A stretch of 64,000 nucleotides of DNA from Pseudomonadota bacterium (GTDB lineage: Bacteria; Pseudomonadota; Alphaproteobacteria; Sphingomonadales; Sphingomonadaceae), in assembly GCA_023458055.1 (NCBI GenBank), contig JAEXAW010000060.1, positions 62,001-126,000 on the forward strand. Reading direction: 5' to 3'. Both the position numbers and the translations under genes were made by a program. Shown here piece after piece: positions 33,776-42,779 of the stretch (position 1 is the stretch's first letter; each line of letters opens with the position of its first letter). A model generated the notes under the pieces. The model did no database searches and had not been told where the DNA came from. It worked only from the letters and a program-made list of their open reading frames with translations.

Positions 33776-35044
33776 CTATCCAGCCAGCGCGCCGCGGTCC
33801 CGCTCCAGGCGACGGACTGCAATTAAGGCTGCGATAGCACCGACGAACCCCACGGGGATAACTACGCTCAGTCCGGCTTTCAGCGACGCTGCATTGTTGC
33901 CCAGCGCTTCGCTGACCGCTCCTGCAAGCCAAGGGCCGACAAGAAATCCGATCAGCGTCGATACGGCGAGAAAGGTCGCGGTCGCCGTCGCGCGAAAACG
34001 GTCGGGCAACAAATATTGTAGGGTGACCATCACGCCGACCGACCAGCCGCCGCCCAAGAGGCCGGACGGAATAGCGAAGAACTTCGCCCACCCAAGGTTT
34101 GGCGACCATGTTACCGCGAGAATGCAAACCGTCGCCGATAATAAGGCACCGGCCCCGAGCAGCAGGGGGCCATGCGAATAGTTCCGCGCTACACGGTTGG
34201 CGAGTGCACCGAACAATATCATGCCGGTAAGGCCCGCTATGCCGAAATAGAGACCGAAGATCCCGCTCGCGGCCTCCATCGACAATCCATAATTGCGCGC
34301 AAACAGCGCCGGCCCCCAAAAGCCGAACGATATGCCCGACATGGTGCCTAGTCCCATCGCCACCATCATCAGTAGATAGGATGGTGCTGCCGCCAAGCGT
34401 CGTACAAGCGGCGCGAAAGGTTCGCCCGCTGCTTTCTGCACGGTGCGCGCAGGCTCTCGCACGACGACCCATGCAACCACGCCTAAGATGATGCCGATGA
34501 TAGCCATCACGTAAAAGGCGTTGCGCCAGCCATAATCCGCTGCGATCTCGGGCCCGACCTTGTAGCCTGCAATCTGTCCTGCATAAACCGCCACCCCGAG
34601 CACGGCGAAAGCGAGGGCTCTTTTTTCCGGACGGAAATAATCAGAGAGCAGCGCATAGGCTGGTGCCGCGAAGGCCGCCTCTCCTACGCCCACCCCCACG
34701 CGCGCGATTGCCAACATGGTCGCGCTGGTCGCAAAGCCGGAAAGACCCGTAAAGACGCTCCATAAGACGCATCCGGCACAGATAATCGCGATACGCGACG
34801 AGCGATCAGCAAGGCGGGCAATCGGTATGCCCATGACCACATAGAAAATGATAAAAGCAGGGCCCATCAGCAGCCCGATAAACTGGTCACCGACCCCGAA
34901 CTCCGCCTTGATCGGCTCAACCAGGCCTGCGATCAAATAGCGGTCGGCATAGCTGAACGTATAGATGAGCAAGAGCAAAACCAGCACGAGCCAGGGATTG
35001 CTGGTGGCTCGCGAGTCCGGATTAGATGCAGCAGACTCCGTCAT
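33776..35044 (-). CDS. MFS transporter
   Basis: A 422-residue inner-membrane protein with about 12 hydrophobic helices. The motif-A-like loop ADRSSRIAIICAG lies between helices 2 and 3, and YADRYLIAGLVEPIKAEFGV is the usual N-terminal block of the spinster/organic-acid MFS group in sphingomonads. It is probably an uptake or efflux carrier for the compound degraded here. It is 9 bases downstream of an SDR, and both fall behind operator copy 3. Confidence 0.9.
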   Translation of the reverse strand: MTESAASNPDSRATSNPWLVLVLLLLIYTFSYADRYLIAGLVEPIKAEFGVGDQFIGLLMGPAFIIFYVVMGIPIARLADRSSRIAIICAGCVLWSVFTGLSGFATSATMLAIARVGVGVGEAAFAAPAYALLSDYFRPEKRALAFAVLGVAVYAGQIAGYKVGPEIAADYGWRNAFYVMAIIGIILGVVAWVVVREPARTVQKAAGEPFAPLVRRLAAAPSYLLMMVAMGLGTMSGISFGFWGPALFARNYGLSMEAASGIFGLYFGIAGLTGMILFGALANRVARNYSHGPLLLGAGALLSATVCILAVTWSPNLGWAKFFAIPSGLLGGGWSVGVMVTLQYLLPDRFRATATATFLAVSTLIGFLVGPWLAGAVSEALGNNAASLKAGLSVVIPVGFVGAIAALIAVRRLERDRGALAG

Positions 35045-35053
35045 CGCCCGCGC

Positions 35054-35812
35054 TTAATCGCGCATCTGCGTGCCGCCATTGACGTGCCAGACCTGCCCAT
35101 TGATCCACTCGCCATCCTCAGACGCGAGAAACACGATAGCAGCCGCGATATCTTTGGGTTCACCAAGGCGTATATGCGGCGTCGCTGCCTTTCCGCGTTC
35201 GAGATATTCGGGCGTCAGATGCTGCATCGCGGCTTCGGTCAACACCAGGCCCGGGCAGATGACGTTCGCGCGGATCCCTTTTCGCCCCCATTTCGCCGCG
35301 ACATGGCGGGCGAGCGGATGGATGGCATTCTTAGTCATCGGATAGGCGACCTGCCACGGTGCACCGCCCGAGGCTGCACCGGAAGAGGTATAGATGAACG
35401 CGCCGCCACCGCGTTCGAGCATGGCGGGAAGCGCCGCCTGCGTCGCGATCAAATGGCTGCGCGCATTGATCGCAACCGACCGGTCAAATACGTCAAGCGG
35501 ACAGTTGAGCGCATCGACGTCGCCCTCGGTTCCCCCTGCAAGATTGGAGCAGAAAAAGTCGAGCCGGTCATATTCATCAAGGCATGCCCGAACGATGGCT
35601 GCGACGGAGGTGGGATCCGTTCCATCAACCCGCACCCCGATGGCTTTACCCCCGCCCTCGCGGATGGAGGCCGCGACGCTTTCCGCCCACTCGCCCTCAT
35701 AATCGCCGACAACAACAGAGGCACCTTCTTCGGCAAAGCGCCGCGCAGTCGCCGCGCCAATCCCGCGGCCAGCACCGACGATAATTCCGGCTTTCCCGTT
35801 CAGTCCGCGCAC
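35054..35812 (-). CDS. Short-chain dehydrogenase/reductase
   Basis: A 252-residue SDR: VGAGRGIGAATARRF at residues ~10-24, IYTSSGAASGG with the catalytic Ser, and VAYPMTKNAIHP with Tyr-x3-Lys. I place the start at GTG 35812, because AGGAG lies 6 bases before it; a TTG at 35818 would touch the ribosome site. Operator copy 3 ends only 13 bases upstream of the start, so regulator binding would block the promoter or the start region directly. It forms an operon with the MFS transporter. Confidence 0.86.
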   Translation of the reverse strand: MRGLNGKAGIIVGAGRGIGAATARRFAEEGASVVVGDYEGEWAESVAASIREGGGKAIGVRVDGTDPTSVAAIVRACLDEYDRLDFFCSNLAGGTEGDVDALNCPLDVFDRSVAINARSHLIATQAALPAMLERGGGAFIYTSSGAASGGAPWQVAYPMTKNAIHPLARHVAAKWGRKGIRANVICPGLVLTEAAMQHLTPEYLERGKAATPHIRLGEPKDIAAAIVFLASEDGEWINGQVWHVNGGTQMRD

Positions 35813-35824
35813 GCGCAACTCCTA

Positions 35825-35854
35825 TGCGTAATAATTATTATCAATTGCTACGCA
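35825..35854. promoter_or_regulatory. Conserved palindromic operator, copy 3
   Basis: TGCGTA-N18-TACGCA (exact core), extended left half TGCGTAAT. It lies immediately upstream of the ribosome site of the SDR-MFS operon (35812). The interior is very AT-rich, consistent with an overlapping -10 element. Confidence 0.72.
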
Positions 35855-35892
35855 TATAGAGGATAAAATCAGTTTACAATAGAGAAATGCGG

Positions 35893-36774
35893 TTACTCAG
35901 CCGCTTGCAGCAGCGGCTCACCCCAATTGGGATCATCCTCATTGCACAAGCGGTTGGTGCCTTCCCACAAATCCAGGGCCGGGACCGGCGTAATCCCCAA
36001 TTCTTCACGGATGTCAGTCAATTGCCGATCAACCATCGCGCGCCAGTTGGCGAGCATGATCGGGTATTTCCAGTTCTGCGCCTGGCTTGCGCCCGCAAAT
36101 TCCGCTTCCACATTGAGCGCGAAAGCTTCCGGATAATGTAGCGCGTCCTTGAGGATCGTCTTGGATTTGAGATAAGCCTGAATGCGGCAGAAAAAGGCAG
36201 CAAGTTCAGGGTGGAAATAGCGCACCCGGCTATAGAGGTTCGCATTCAAAAGCGCGATTTCCCCGCCATGGTTGGGGCCAAAGCCGGTCACCATATGTTC
36301 GATATCATGGTTGAGCGCAGCCTGCCGGAGATAGAAAGTGAGGTCATTCACCACCTCGATTTCACGGTAAAACAGATCGAGCTCATAGCCGCTCGTATCC
36401 ATCCAGTTGAACAAAGCTGCGCCTAGCGTACCGGGCGCGCAGTCACGCACCTCCTCTTTCTTGAAATTGGAAAGCACACGCTCATCGCACCATTGTTTGA
36501 ACTTCGGGAGCCGCGCCTTTTCCTCCTCGAACAGCGCGATGATGCGGGGATAATCTTCCAGCGTCATCAATATCTGCGTGACTTCAGGAATATAGGCTGT
36601 GTTCGGAAGGTCCGCCCCGTTACGGCGCAGCATCTCCTGTGCGATCAGCGCCCGCAATTCGGCATTGTTCAAATAGCGCGAGTTGCTGATCAGAACCGAA
36701 CTTTCGGTTTCGACCTTGCGGATTGCGCCATTGAAATATTGGCGTTCGCTTTCGCCGACTTTGACTGGTTCCAT
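35893..36774 (-). CDS. Coq4-like protein (copy 1), putative metal-dependent enzyme
   Basis: A 293-residue soluble protein with the Coq4 family metal motif HDxxHx11E: His156, Asp157, His160 and Glu172 (NHDIEHMVTGFGPNHGGE). Around it, YRDC-like GTLGAALFNWM and the following RYFHPELAAFF segment resemble Coq4, whose eukaryotic members act on the quinone ring in ubiquinone synthesis. A ubiquinone role is unlikely here, as the gene is paired (6-bp gap) with a D-aminoacylase-family amidohydrolase inside a catabolic region. The N-terminal ~100 residues (ESSVLISNSRYLNNAELR...) are shared only with the paralogue at 41954. Function unknown. Confidence 0.75.
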   Translation of the reverse strand: MEPVKVGESERQYFNGAIRKVETESSVLISNSRYLNNAELRALIAQEMLRRNGADLPNTAYIPEVTQILMTLEDYPRIIALFEEEKARLPKFKQWCDERVLSNFKKEEVRDCAPGTLGAALFNWMDTSGYELDLFYREIEVVNDLTFYLRQAALNHDIEHMVTGFGPNHGGEIALLNANLYSRVRYFHPELAAFFCRIQAYLKSKTILKDALHYPEAFALNVEAEFAGASQAQNWKYPIMLANWRAMVDRQLTDIREELGITPVPALDLWEGTNRLCNEDDPNWGEPLLQAAE

Positions 36775-36780
36775 CTTCGG

Positions 36781-38526
36781 TTACTCCGCTGCAACTGCGA
36801 TTGCGCTTTCATCATTGGACGGCGACAGGAACTTGCCCGGCATCGCGCCGGTGAACGCGCCATTTTCAAACGTCGGCTCGCCATTCACCATGGTGAGGCG
36901 TGTCGGCATGGGTTTACGGGTAAAGCGCCATGTCATCCCGCCCTTACCATCGGGAACGTCACGCGCCTTTTCCATTTCGCGGCGCTCAACCTCGTCCATG
37001 TTAAACACGACGATATCGGCGCGCTTGCCCTCGGCGATCACACCGCGATCATGGAGGTTAAAATGACGAGCAAGCTTGCCGGTCATCACATTAACCGCCT
37101 CTTCGAGCGTCAGTTTCTTTTCCTCGCGCACATATTGGGTGAGGAGCAACGCATTTTCGCCGCCGCCGCACAGCATCTGAAGATGCGCCCCGGCATCGGA
37201 AATATTGCCGACCGTGTTGGGATCGCGCATCAATTCGATGGTCAGTTCCTCATCCTTGGGGAAAGGCGCCATGTGGACGGTCGACAGCGTGCCGTTTTCG
37301 AGGATCCAGTCTGCCATTGCGTCCGAGCGATGCTGTCCGCGGCTGTCAGCAAACTCCTTGAGCGTTATACCAAGCGGCCCCTTGCCGTTTTCGCTATCCA
37401 GCAGATAGAGATCCTGCGGATTCTTGAGCGGCGAATGATCCCAAGCCTGTGTATCCCAGCTTTCACGGGCGCGGGCACGCCAATCAGGATCGGCGAGGAG
37501 CGCCGCCTTTTTGGCATGATCATCTTCGAGCACCACTTCATGCCAGACATAATCGTTTGACTGCGCGAAGATCAGCGACTTGACGAGGCTCAAGGTCGAG
37601 GTGGGCGAAACATGCGCGAAGCCGGGCCAGATATCAACGCCGGCCTCACGCATTTTGCGAACGCTTTCCTGCATTGCGGGGAGGATGCCCTTCTGGAATT
37701 CCAGCGTTGGAACCGCGCCTGCGATCTGCACCTTGATCGGGCGGCCCGCGAGGAGTTTCGACAAACGCTCCAAATTGGCAGGCCCCGTCATGCGCATGAA
37801 GGTATCAACGATGACCTGATAGCAGCTCCCCGGATAGCGCTCCATTACATCAAACAGGGCTTCAAATTCGGCGTCATCGGCTTTCATCGTCGGCACCGGA
37901 CGGTCCTGTCCATCATGATCATGGAGATTGTCCGACATGCCAAGCGCGCCCGCCGCAAGCGCATCATCCAGCAAATCGGCCATCACCTTGATTTCCTCAG
38001 GCGTCGCCGCGCGATCCCAAGCCTCTACACCCATAGCCGCAAGACGGATGGCAATATGGCCGACATAGGCCGCATAGTTGAGCGGCACTTTGACGTTGCG
38101 TTCGACCGAGGCACGATATTCCGACCATTTATTCCAGTCCCATGGCAGATTCTGGATGAATGGCCCTTCGGGAATATCTTCGAAGAAGGAGAAGATGCCG
38201 ATCATCTCGCGCTGGGCCGGCATATATTTATGCAAAGGCGCAGCCGAAAAGCCGCAATTGCCCATGATCAACGTGGTTGCGCCATAACCCGGCAGCGGAT
38301 CAAGATCAGGTTGCCACCACATGGTGCCGTCATAATGGGTATGGCTTTCGATAAAACCCGGCGTGACATAACAACCTTCTGCATCAAACACGCGTTCACC
38401 CCGAGGTGCGAGATCGGCGCCGACTTCTGCGATGACCCCATCCTTGACCCGAACGTCGGCTTTGAAAGCCGGGGCACCAGTCCCGTCAACAACGGTACCG
38501 CCTTTGATTAACATAGCTTCGGTCAT
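36781..38526 (-). CDS. Amidohydrolase, N-acyl-D-amino-acid deacylase family (copy 1)
   Basis: A 581-residue TIM-barrel amidohydrolase. Metal ligands begin with ESHTHYDGTMWW (HxH) after the beta-sandwich N-terminus (MLIKGGTVVDGTGAPAFKAD); NCGFSAAP and SDAGAHLQM (with the metal Asp) are further family marks. It is much longer than the 480-residue D-aminoacylase core. The start at 38526 follows GAGGAG; a longer in-frame start at 38610 is rejected. It is co-transcribed with the Coq4-like gene. The natural substrate is probably an amide, urea or cyclic imide, not identified. Confidence 0.87.
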   Translation of the reverse strand: MTEAMLIKGGTVVDGTGAPAFKADVRVKDGVIAEVGADLAPRGERVFDAEGCYVTPGFIESHTHYDGTMWWQPDLDPLPGYGATTLIMGNCGFSAAPLHKYMPAQREMIGIFSFFEDIPEGPFIQNLPWDWNKWSEYRASVERNVKVPLNYAAYVGHIAIRLAAMGVEAWDRAATPEEIKVMADLLDDALAAGALGMSDNLHDHDGQDRPVPTMKADDAEFEALFDVMERYPGSCYQVIVDTFMRMTGPANLERLSKLLAGRPIKVQIAGAVPTLEFQKGILPAMQESVRKMREAGVDIWPGFAHVSPTSTLSLVKSLIFAQSNDYVWHEVVLEDDHAKKAALLADPDWRARARESWDTQAWDHSPLKNPQDLYLLDSENGKGPLGITLKEFADSRGQHRSDAMADWILENGTLSTVHMAPFPKDEELTIELMRDPNTVGNISDAGAHLQMLCGGGENALLLTQYVREEKKLTLEEAVNVMTGKLARHFNLHDRGVIAEGKRADIVVFNMDEVERREMEKARDVPDGKGGMTWRFTRKPMPTRLTMVNGEPTFENGAFTGAMPGKFLSPSNDESAIAVAAE

Positions 38527-38651
38527 CGCCCTACTCTCCTCAGAAAATGTCACGCCCTGCCTGATGCAGAGTCTGAATAGGTGGCAGCTTAACCCCTTAT
38601 GGCCGCACAACCATCTGGACAGCTTATAATCAGGTCATATAGTGAGCCGCG

Positions 38652-39389
38652 ATGGATCATATATCGAACCAATCAGCAATAATGCTTGCTGCTCTCCGTC
38701 GGACGCTGCGTGCGGAAGGCTGGACCAACAAGCGCCTCGCCGGACACTTTAATACCAGCGAGTCGACGGTAAAACGCTGGCTATCGGGGAAGGCCTTGCA
38801 ACTCGACCAGTTTGCGCAGCTCGCGGAACTTTGCGGATTGACGCTGGCGGAGTTGGCGCGCGAGGCAGACAGCGCGCCGTCCGGCCTTGCGCAGGAGTTA
38901 ACCCTCGCCCAGCAACAGGCGTTGAGTGAGGATCATATCCTTGCTTTCCTGTTCATGGCGATCCTGTCCGGCGAGCGCTGGCAAGACCTTGAAACCGAAC
39001 ATAATGTCCCGGCAGGTCAGATTGAGGCTGCACTCACCCGGCTCGACAAACTGGCACTGATCGACCGCCTGCCCGGAGACCGCGCGCGGGCGCTCGTCGA
39101 TCGTGCCCTCCTGTGGCGCAAGGCCCCGATGCGACAATTGTTCGAAAACCGCATGAAGGCACAATTCTTCAATCTCGATTATGGTGATCCGCAATCGCAT
39201 TATGTTTCGGAAATGCTGAAATTGTCGGCAGCGGGCGCAGCAACGCTGGCGGAAATGTTCGAACGCTTTCGCCGCGATGTGCAGCAACTGGCAGAAAATG
39301 ACCGGCGCAACAGCCAACTGCCACGCCGCTGGCATGGCGTTCTCTTGGTCGAACGTGCGCTCGACATGTCGACCCTCAACGATATTTGA
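38652..39389 (+). CDS. XRE-type helix-turn-helix regulator
   Basis: A 245-residue protein with an N-terminal HTH (RTLRAEGWTNKRLAGHFNTS ... STVKRWLSGKALQLDQFAQL) and a long helical C-terminal domain (residues 90-245: QQALSEDHILAFLFMAIL..., RLDKLALIDRLPGDRARAL...) of a type seen in many single-domain proteobacterial regulators. It is divergent from the amidohydrolase-Coq4-like operon, with a 125-bp shared upstream region, so it may control that operon. No copy of the 30-bp operator lies in this gap. Confidence 0.82.
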   Translation: MDHISNQSAIMLAALRRTLRAEGWTNKRLAGHFNTSESTVKRWLSGKALQLDQFAQLAELCGLTLAELAREADSAPSGLAQELTLAQQQALSEDHILAFLFMAILSGERWQDLETEHNVPAGQIEAALTRLDKLALIDRLPGDRARALVDRALLWRKAPMRQLFENRMKAQFFNLDYGDPQSHYVSEMLKLSAAGAATLAEMFERFRRDVQQLAENDRRNSQLPRRWHGVLLVERALDMSTLNDI

Positions 39390-39452
39390 GCGGGCTTGCT
39401 TTGCGGTTGGGAGCGGCTATCTCTCGTCCCACCATGAACCGGGGAGGCGAAT

Positions 39453-40244
39453 ATGACGGGCAGATTTGCGGGCAAGACAGCCGTAGTGACCGGCGCAGGC
39501 GACGGTATCGGCAAGGGTATTGCGAAGCGCCTTGCGAGCGAAGGTGCCAAGGTCGTTATCGCTGAGTTTGATGCGGCGAGCGGTGTCCAAACCGTAAGCG
39601 AAATTGCCGCAAATGGGGGGACGGCCCATTTGGTCGAAACCGATGTGGGCAATCGCGCCTCCGTCCTCGCCATGATGCATGAAGCCACGCAAATATTCGG
39701 CAGCGTCGATATTCTGGTCAACAATGCTTATCGCGGATCAGGCATTGCGCGAATCGAACGCAAGAGCGACGCCGATTTTGAGGATGCCCTCGCGATGGGA
39801 CTGTGGGCGTGCAAATGGACCATGGAAGCCGCTTTCCCGCATATGCGTGATCAAAACTGGGGCCGCGTCATCAACATCGCGTCGCTCAACGGTATCAACG
39901 CGCATATGGGGAGCGCGGATTATAATGCGACCAAGGAGGCGTTGCGCGCCTATACCCGAACGGCCGCGCGTGAATGGGCGCGCTATGGCATTTGCTGCAA
40001 CATCATCTGCCCCGCAGCCATGTCCGCAGCGACGCGGCGCGTTACCGAATCCGCACCGGGCATGATCGAGCAAATCAACGCAGCGAACCCGATGGGACGG
40101 ATCGGCGATCCGGAAACCGACATTGCCGGGGTTGCTGCTTTCCTCGCGTCTGATGATGCGCGTTACCTCACCGGCAATACCTTGTTCGTCGATGGCGGCG
40201 CGCACATCAACGGCGTCGCCTGGGCACCGGATCTCGGCGATTAA
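39453..40244 (+). CDS. Short-chain dehydrogenase/reductase
   Basis: A 263-residue classical SDR: VTGAGDGIGKGIAKRL near residue 10, NNAY in place of NNAG, INIASLNGINAHMGSADYNATK with catalytic Ser and Tyr-x3-Lys. Strong GGGGAGG ribosome site. It follows the XRE gene by 63 bases on the same strand and converges on the second amidohydrolase gene with only 3 bases between stops. Confidence 0.88.
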   Translation: MTGRFAGKTAVVTGAGDGIGKGIAKRLASEGAKVVIAEFDAASGVQTVSEIAANGGTAHLVETDVGNRASVLAMMHEATQIFGSVDILVNNAYRGSGIARIERKSDADFEDALAMGLWACKWTMEAAFPHMRDQNWGRVINIASLNGINAHMGSADYNATKEALRAYTRTAAREWARYGICCNIICPAAMSAATRRVTESAPGMIEQINAANPMGRIGDPETDIAGVAAFLASDDARYLTGNTLFVDGGAHINGVAWAPDLGD

Positions 40245-40247
40245 AGC

Positions 40248-41957
40248 TTAGCGCGCACCCCGGACGAGCTTGCCCGGTCGCGCGCCGGTATCTTCATCGT
40301 GGCGGCGGATGATCGTGCCGGAAACGATGGTCGCATCATATCCCTTGGCGCGCTGGTCAAGCCGTTTCCCGCCGGCGGGTAGATCGTGCACAATATGGGG
40401 CAAAGCCAATTCAAGCCGGTCGAGATCGATCACATTGATGTCGGCCTTGTATCCGGGCGCGAGCAGCCCCCGGTCGCCCAGCCCCATCGTCAGTGCAGGT
40501 TTGCGCGACAGCATATGCACCGCCTGTTCGATGCTCCACCCTGACCCGTTAGCGTCACGCACCCAATGGGTAAGCAAGAAGCTTGGGTAGCTAGCGTCGC
40601 AAATCGCGGCATAATGCGCGCCTCCATCGCCTAGCCCGACAATACAATCCTCGCGGTCGAGCAGCGCCTTCACCGTATCGAGCGCGCCATCATAATAATT
40701 GCCGAGTGCGAGGAAGAGAAAATTATCGCCCTTCCCTTGGGTCAGCCAATCATAGGCGATCACTTCCGGCGCAACATTCGCGCGCCGTGCCTGTTCAGCG
40801 ATGCTGTGGCTTTTTGGCGGGGCATAATCGGGCTGTCCCGCAAAGGGGAACAACCATTCCCAATTGCGTCCCATCTGCGCCAGCGGATGGCCCGGGTCAG
40901 GTTGTTCGCTGAGCAAGGCTTCGCGCATCGCGGGTTCGCGCATCGCCGCCACCCGCTCCTCAAGCGGGAGCGAGGCAATAGACGCATAGCTTGGGCAAAG
41001 CGCAAAAGGATGAATGGAAAGATCAAGCCCCTGAATCAGTCCGACCGGGCGCGGCAGCACCTGGGCCGTCAAATTGACACCGCGCGCGGCGGCTCCCTCC
41101 ATCGCCTCCAGTGCGGCGGGCCAGTTCGGCGGACCTTCATTGGCGGTGCCAAGCGTGATCGTCGCAGGTTGGCCGGTTGCGGCCGCGACCTCTTCGATGA
41201 GCGCATATTCCTCGGCGAGCGGATTGAACATATTGGGGACAATCTGGAAGATGCCGCCGCCTGCATCCGCCATGCCGCCCGTGAGCGCCTTTAGTTCATC
41301 GCACCCGGCATCGAAGCTCGGGATGGCATCCCCATCGGCTGTACGATGGATCAGCAAGCGCGAGGTTGCGACGCCGATTGCGCCGGCCTCCACCGCTTCG
41401 CGCGCCAGTTGCCGTATGCGCGCAAGATCGTCTGCCGAGGCATCCTCCCGATTAGCGCCGCGCTCGCCCATGACATAAACGCGCAACGGCGAATGCGGCA
41501 GTAGCGCCGCAACATCGATGTCGTGCGGCGTGCGATCCAGCGCATCAAGATAGTCGGGAAAGCTTTCCCAATCCCACGATAAACCATCGGCCATGACCAC
41601 GCCGGGAATATCTTCCACGCCTTCCATCACGTTGATCAGCATTTCGCGGTCGGATGCCCGGCAGGGCGCAAAGCCGACGCCGCAATTGCCGGTGATGACG
41701 GTGGTTACCCCATGCGAAGATGACGGGCTTAACCGATCCGACCAGATCGCTTGCCCGTCATAATGGGTATGCGGGTCAACAAAGCCGGGCGTAACAATGC
41801 GACCGGTTGCATCAATGATCGTCGCGGCTGTCTCGTCAATCACGCCAATTGCCGCGATGACGCCATCCTTGACGGCAAGGTCCGCAAAATAAGGCGCGGC
41901 GCCGCTGCCATCAACGATCCGTCCGCCTTTGATTACGAGATCGTAAGCTGCGCTCAT
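40248..41957 (-). CDS. Amidohydrolase, N-acyl-D-amino-acid deacylase family (copy 2)
   Basis: A 569-residue paralogue of the protein at 36781. The metal HxH is in DPHTHYDGQAIW, and NCGVGFAPCRASDRE and GLGDGGAHYAAI (metal Asp) correspond to the same blocks in copy 1. It overlaps the second Coq4-like gene by ATGA, in reverse order to copy 1: here the Coq4-like gene comes first. It is the last gene of the minus-strand operon that begins at 49530. Confidence 0.87.
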   Translation of the reverse strand: MSAAYDLVIKGGRIVDGSGAAPYFADLAVKDGVIAAIGVIDETAATIIDATGRIVTPGFVDPHTHYDGQAIWSDRLSPSSSHGVTTVITGNCGVGFAPCRASDREMLINVMEGVEDIPGVVMADGLSWDWESFPDYLDALDRTPHDIDVAALLPHSPLRVYVMGERGANREDASADDLARIRQLAREAVEAGAIGVATSRLLIHRTADGDAIPSFDAGCDELKALTGGMADAGGGIFQIVPNMFNPLAEEYALIEEVAAATGQPATITLGTANEGPPNWPAALEAMEGAAARGVNLTAQVLPRPVGLIQGLDLSIHPFALCPSYASIASLPLEERVAAMREPAMREALLSEQPDPGHPLAQMGRNWEWLFPFAGQPDYAPPKSHSIAEQARRANVAPEVIAYDWLTQGKGDNFLFLALGNYYDGALDTVKALLDREDCIVGLGDGGAHYAAICDASYPSFLLTHWVRDANGSGWSIEQAVHMLSRKPALTMGLGDRGLLAPGYKADINVIDLDRLELALPHIVHDLPAGGKRLDQRAKGYDATIVSGTIIRRHDEDTGARPGKLVRGAR

Positions 41958-42778
41958 GCGTCTAGCCTGCCCGCCCAGATTTCACCCTCGCGCCAGCTAT
42001 CGACATCATAAGCGCCGCGCACGCCAAGCTTTGCGCGCGCGTCTTCCAGCGGGAGGTGCCAATAATCCTCCATCTTCTGCATCCAGAACGCATCGGATTG
42101 CTGGCCGACCGCAATCCCCTGCTGAATACATTCAAGCGCCTTTTCCCAGACGTGCGGATAATGGAGCATAGTGCGAATAATATAGCGCATCGTTCCCAGA
42201 ACGCCCATCACGCTCATTTCACCCGCAAGCTCTTTATCCTTGATATGCTTGTGGATAGTAGTGAGGCGGAACCAATAGGGCACCAACTCACCCATATAGT
42301 TGAAACCGCCGCCGGTCAGGATATGCTCGAAATCATGGGTTTGCCCGGCGCGCAGCGAATAATATCCCCACTGCGATTTCGGTTCATAAGGAGGAACAAT
42401 ATTGATTTCATAGCCTCCTTGGGTGAACGCGGTGTAGAGAATCCCACCAAGGCTTCCGGGCGGACAATCGCGCAAATCTTCAAGCTTGAAATTTGACACA
42501 AAACCTTCTGAAAACCACGCATCAAGCTCCGGATTATTTTTACGCTCTGTCGTGAACATCTCCTCAATCGCGCCAAAGTCGCGCATCTCTTCGAGGATGC
42601 CAATCAACTCATGCATCTCGGCCGCAGGCGGAAAATCCGCCCCATTCTTGCGAAAGGCGATCAACGCCATCCATTCACGCAAACGAGCATTGTTGAGATA
42701 TTTGGAACTGGACACCAGCACGCTGGACTCCGTCCCGAGCAGGTTTATCCCGCGGGCGAGATAAGGAATATCGTCCAT
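41954..42778 (-). CDS. Coq4-like protein (copy 2), putative metal-dependent enzyme
   Basis: A 274-residue paralogue of the protein at 35893, with the complete HDxxHx11E motif: His148, Asp149, His152 and Glu164 (THDFEHILTGGGFNYMGE). The N-terminal region shares ESSVLVSSSKYLNNARLR and RKNGADFP with copy 1. ATG at 42778, with AGGAA upstream, is chosen over an in-frame start at 42883 that would run into the amidase gene. One base separates it from the amidase stop, and it overlaps the amidohydrolase by ATGA. Confidence 0.77.
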   Translation of the reverse strand: MDDIPYLARGINLLGTESSVLVSSSKYLNNARLREWMALIAFRKNGADFPPAAEMHELIGILEEMRDFGAIEEMFTTERKNNPELDAWFSEGFVSNFKLEDLRDCPPGSLGGILYTAFTQGGYEINIVPPYEPKSQWGYYSLRAGQTHDFEHILTGGGFNYMGELVPYWFRLTTIHKHIKDKELAGEMSVMGVLGTMRYIIRTMLHYPHVWEKALECIQQGIAVGQQSDAFWMQKMEDYWHLPLEDARAKLGVRGAYDVDSWREGEIWAGRLDA

Positions 42779-42779
42779 C

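Noticed and set aside
36493..37560. A 355-codon plus-strand open frame opposite the Coq4-like and amidohydrolase genes
   Set aside because: It crosses the junction of two well-supported minus-strand genes and shows no family signature.
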